A stretch of 24,440 bases of DNA from Campylobacterota bacterium (GTDB lineage: Bacteria > Campylobacterota > Campylobacteria > Campylobacterales > Sulfurospirillaceae): assembly GCA_009930355.1 (NCBI GenBank), contig RZYK01000008.1:1-24440 (forward strand), given 5' to 3'. Every line of letters begins with the position of its first letter. Position 1 is the first letter of the stretch. Shown piece after piece: positions 22,486 to 24,440 of the stretch. The position numbers and the translations under genes are program-made. The notes beneath the pieces are model-generated. The model was not told the origin of the DNA, made no database searches, and saw only the letters and a list, made by a program, of their open reading frames with translations.

Positions 22486-22932
22486 TCATTTTTGAGTTCT
22501 TTCGTGACAACATTTTCCGTGTCCAAAGCCTCGAGCAAAATTGACCAATTTACCTGAGTGACATAAGGGACATTGTTCTTGCTCTTCGTGTAAGCTCGCT
22601 TTGAAAATATGGTGACACGTTACACATCGATAGAGATTCTCTTTAAAATGAACACTCCCACCACCAATCGTTAGCTTGGATCCATTAATGAGCATTGAAG
22701 CTACTTTTTTACGTGCACGTTCCAATAATCGTGTAAACGTTGAACGCGAAATTCCCATCGCTTCAGATGCTTCTTCATGCTCGAGTCCTTCGTGATCTGC
22801 TAAGCGAATTGCTTCATATTCATCAAGTTCAAGCATAACAGTCTCAAGTTTGTTACCAATCATTCCAGCAGGTTTAAACGTGTTAAATAATGGAGGATGA
22901 CTGACGACTCTCTCTTTTGGATTTCTAGCCAT
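22486..22932 (-). CDS. DUF134-family DNA-binding regulator
   Basis: A 148-residue putative transcription regulator. The N-terminal DUF134 region has HPPLFNTFKPAG and LELDEYEAIRLAD (about 33-46), then a sigma-factor-like helix-turn-helix, HEEASEAMGISRSTFTRLLERARKKVA (about 51-77). The C-terminal part carries zinc-ribbon cysteines: CVTCHHIF and CPLCHSGK, then CC near the end (GHGKCCHER). DUF134 genes are commonly beside NifX-like and MinD-like ATPase genes, so it probably senses a metal, redox or cofactor state and controls this operon. It is the first gene of the operon. Its promoter has a perfect -35/-10 pair with an operator-like repeat in the spacer, so autoregulation is likely but inferred. 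Confidence 0.88.
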   Translation of the reverse strand: MARNPKERVVSHPPLFNTFKPAGMIGNKLETVMLELDEYEAIRLADHEGLEHEEASEAMGISRSTFTRLLERARKKVASMLINGSKLTIGGGSVHFKENLYRCVTCHHIFKASLHEEQEQCPLCHSGKLVNFARGFGHGKCCHERTQK

Positions 22933-22963
22933 AGACGTTCCTGTTTCCTTATAAGGTTATGGA

Positions 22964-22993
22964 ATTATAATACACATATGTGCATAATGTCAA
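22964..22993 (-). promoter_or_regulatory. Consensus sigma-70 promoter of the DUF134 operon
   Basis: On the minus strand TTGACA (22988-22993) and TATAAT (22964-22969) are both perfect and separated by 18 bp. Transcription would begin near 22957, leaving a leader of about 25 nt with an AGGAA ribosome site. Such a full -35 match is unusual for this phylum and suits a promoter that is normally repressed. Confidence 0.8.
22971..22988. promoter_or_regulatory. Operator-like repeat, copy 1
   Basis: TACACATATGTGCATAAT, containing the 10-bp palindrome CACATATGTG (22973-22982). It occupies the spacer of the DUF134 promoter, where a bound protein would block RNA polymerase. Confidence 0.6.
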
Positions 22994-23002
22994 GAGTAAA
23001 TA

Positions 23003-23020
23003 TACACTTATGTGCAAAAT
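23003..23020. promoter_or_regulatory. Operator-like repeat, copy 2
   Basis: TACACTTATGTGCAAAAT matches copy 1 at 16 of 18 positions and lies 32 bp away, about three helical turns, so proteins on both would face the same side. It sits just upstream of the DUF134 -35 box. Confidence 0.6.
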
Positions 23021-23023
23021 TAT

Positions 23024-23035
23024 TTTACATGTAAA
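23024..23035. repeat. TTTACATGTAAA palindrome, copy 7
   Basis: Exact copy in the divergent promoter region, three bases beyond operator-like repeat 2. Confidence 0.9.
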
Positions 23036-23079
23036 GCATTAAAAAGTTTCCAGAGACTTTTTCTTTTGTGTAGGGATTC

Positions 23080-23091
23080 TTTACATGTAAA
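23080..23091. repeat. TTTACATGTAAA palindrome, copy 8
   Basis: Exact copy within CTTTACATGTAAAG (23079-23092), ending three bases before the -10 box of the metallo-hydrolase gene, so it fills the promoter spacer. Confidence 0.9.
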
Positions 23092-23094
23092 GAG

Positions 23095-23100
23095 TATAAT
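23095..23100 (+). promoter_or_regulatory. Probable -10 box of the metallo-hydrolase gene
   Basis: Perfect TATAAT 42 bases before the start. No -35 box is evident. The TTTACATGTAAA palindrome occupies the place where RNA polymerase would contact the spacer. Confidence 0.55.
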
Positions 23101-23142
23101 GCCTATCAAACGCCTATTCTTTAAGCTATAAGGAAAAACGAA

Positions 23143-23979
23143 ATGGAATTAAAAGTCTTAGTCGATAACACTACCATGATTGACCGTTATTTTTTGGCAG
23201 AACCTGCGGTGTCATATCTTATTAGCGAGGGCGATACCAAAGTCTTATTTGACGTGGGGTATTCAAATATTTTTATCAAAAATGCACAACAGATGAATGA
23301 ATCCCTTAAAGATATTGACTATGTGGTGATTTCTCATGGGCATAACGACCATACAGGCGGGTTAGTCTCTTTGGCTACATTTTACGCTGAGGTGAAAGCG
23401 GAACATATCCCATACTCTCATCCGACGCTTATCGCCCATCCAGAGGCTTTTTTGCACAAAGAAGAAAAAGGTCAGTGTATTGGTTCAATGTTGGATCAAA
23501 AAAATGTTAGCAAATATTTTAAGACACAATGGAGTAGCACACCCTTGTGGATAACGCCTAAGTTAGTTTTTCTAGGAGAAATTGAAAGAACGAACGCTTT
23601 TGAAAATCTTGAACCAATAGGGCAGTACGAAACGGCAGATACAATGAAAGATGATTATGTTAAGGATGATTCGGCATTGGTGTATCAATCAGCCCAAGGA
23701 CTTGTTATCATCACAGGGTGTTCGCATTCAGGCATTTGCAATATTATTGAGTATGCAAAAAAAGTGTGTCAGGATGAGAGAGTTGTGGATATTATTGGCG
23801 GGTTTCATTTGCTTCATCCCTGTGCAATTCAAGCCGAGGGAACATTAAAGTATTTTTATGAACAGCAGATAAAAACGATGCATCCTTGCCATTGCACCAG
23901 TTTAGAATATAAAATCAAGTTATCCAAAACAAGCGAGGTTTTAGATGTGGGTGTTGGGCTTTCTCTCTTTTTTGATTAG
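23143..23979 (+). CDS. Metallo-beta-lactamase-fold hydrolase, COG1237 type
   Basis: A 278-residue MBL-fold protein. The metal motif is SHGHNDHTGG: His65, His67, Asp69 and His70. GCSHSGICNIIEYAK supplies a further His, and GGFHLLHP and MHPCHCTS near the end supply others. These segments match the COG1237 group, which includes the archaeal dihydropterin (methanopterin-type) synthase; the substrate here is unknown. In other anaerobes such genes sit beside DUF134/NifX/MinD clusters, and here it is divergent from the cluster, sharing its 210-bp control region, so a shared regulator is plausible. An AAGGAAAAA ribosome site precedes the ATG. Confidence 0.85.
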   Translation: MELKVLVDNTTMIDRYFLAEPAVSYLISEGDTKVLFDVGYSNIFIKNAQQMNESLKDIDYVVISHGHNDHTGGLVSLATFYAEVKAEHIPYSHPTLIAHPEAFLHKEEKGQCIGSMLDQKNVSKYFKTQWSSTPLWITPKLVFLGEIERTNAFENLEPIGQYETADTMKDDYVKDDSALVYQSAQGLVIITGCSHSGICNIIEYAKKVCQDERVVDIIGGFHLLHPCAIQAEGTLKYFYEQQIKTMHPCHCTSLEYKIKLSKTSEVLDVGVGLSLFFD

Positions 23980-23996
23980 GAAGTGGTTATTTTATT

Positions 23997-24008
23997 TTTA
24001 CATGTAAA
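23997..24008. repeat. TTTACATGTAAA palindrome, copy 9
   Basis: Exact copy 18 bases past the stop of the metallo-hydrolase gene, in the 136-bp gap before the cupin gene. The simple 4-bp stem it could form as RNA is too weak to be a terminator by itself. Confidence 0.9.
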
Positions 24009-24115
24009 GACTTAAGTATTAAAAATAAATCCTTCAATATTCATTTGAATTTAAAAGTGTTTGATATAGAATCTTCTAGAAAGAGTGTTATAAAAGATTT
24101 TCATGGAGCTTATTT

Positions 24116-24424
24116 ATGGTTACACCTAAAGATCATATTAATTTTAAAGCGTTGAAGCTTTCATCTGAAATTGACGAAGAAATTATGGATTGTGCGATTG
24201 CATTTATTGAACCAAATGGCGGAGGTCCATTACCTGACCACACACATGAACATGATCATCTGTTTACTGTCATCTCAGGTGAAATTGAGATCCGCTTGGG
24301 GGATAAAAAAAGAATCGTAACAGAGGGAATGTCTTTTAGGGTTCCTGGTAAAACCCTTCATTCTGTATGGAATGTTTCTACAAAAATTGCAAAAGTCTTA
24401 GGTGTTTCACTCAATACAAAATGA
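24116..24424 (+). CDS. Small cupin-domain protein
   Basis: A 102-residue single-domain cupin, a small beta-barrel. The first motif is PLPDHTHEHDHLFTVISGEIEI, with His42, His44, His46 and His48, and the second contains GKTLHSVWN (His82). The usual Glu of cupin motif 1 (HxHxxxE) is replaced by His48, so the metal site, if present, would be His-rich. Proteins of this size include sugar-binding, sensor and dioxygenase-like members, and no substrate can be assigned. A GGAG site lies seven bases before the ATG. It follows the metallo-hydrolase gene in the same direction after 136 bases and may be separately transcribed. Its stop is intact, 16 bases before the window end. Confidence 0.85.
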   Translation: MVTPKDHINFKALKLSSEIDEEIMDCAIAFIEPNGGGPLPDHTHEHDHLFTVISGEIEIRLGDKKRIVTEGMSFRVPGKTLHSVWNVSTKIAKVLGVSLNTK

Positions 24425-24440
24425 AGTTGTATTAAAAAGC

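Noticed and set aside
19616..22932. Nitrogen-fixation gene cluster
   Set aside because: NifX-like domains alone are not evidence; no nifH, D, K, E, N or B gene is present and the MinD-type ATPases fit an ORP-like system.
6113..24008. TTTACATGTAAA as a CRISPR repeat or intrinsic terminator set
   Set aside because: Copies are too short and irregularly spaced for CRISPR, several lie inside genes, and the RNA stem of 4 bp without a T run is too weak for termination except where extended at 19579-19602.

Overview
The window looks like a chromosomal segment of an AT-rich Campylobacterota (Epsilonproteobacteria) bacterium, most likely a free-living anaerobe or microaerophile such as Sulfurospirillum or a relative. 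The reasons are the gene content and order (ilvE, bcp, queH, fabZ, lpxA, clpX, mreB, mreC, carB in a run that resembles the Campylobacter jejuni arrangement as I remember it), the bifunctional hisIE, the paired DUF2393 membrane proteins, and promoters with good -10 boxes but poor -35 boxes. Genus is inference. No rRNA, tRNA, CRISPR array, insertion sequence or prophage gene was seen, and no gene-free stretch exceeds about 210 bases.

Layout. (1) 1-2222, plus: the 3' part of purF (its start lies outside the window) followed by a TIGR01212-type radical SAM gene. (2) 2226-5992, minus: an operon ilvE, SPFH/prohibitin-like protein, hisIE and two tandem DUF2393 membrane proteins. (3) 6146-9488: bcp peroxiredoxin (plus) convergent with a 951-residue DUF748/AsmA-like inner-membrane protein (minus). 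(4) 9600-19582, plus: a long co-directional run queH (with a C-terminal extension), fabZ, lpxA, clpX, mreB, mreC, carB, a compact YrdC/TsaC-like protein and an unrecognised membrane protein. It covers tRNA modification, envelope lipids, proteolysis, cell shape and carbamoyl phosphate. (5) 19616-22932, minus: an accessory operon with a DUF134 regulator, a Gly-rich zinc-ribbon protein, two MinD-type ATPases each with two 4Fe-4S motifs, and two NifX-like cofactor-binding proteins. Divergent from it is a COG1237-type metallo-beta-lactamase-fold gene (23143-23979), followed by a cupin gene (24116-24424).

The accessory region resembles the orange protein (ORP) system of Desulfovibrio: paired MinD ATPases plus NifX-like small proteins, which in ORP carry a Mo/Cu/S cluster. 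Here a DUF134 protein replaces the sigma-54 activator. Its own promoter is a perfect TTGACA-18 bp-TATAAT with an 18-bp operator-like repeat in the spacer and a second copy one to three turns upstream, so autoregulation is likely.

The most unusual signal is a short palindrome, TTTACATGTAAA, present in nine exact copies in this window, with four more sites sharing the TACATGTA core. Seven of the nine are in the last 6 kb, and five of nine lie in the roughly 1 kb of non-coding DNA. One copy sits directly against a -10 box. Its function is unknown to me. It could be a transcription-factor site, a highly iterated palindrome or another chromosomal signal.
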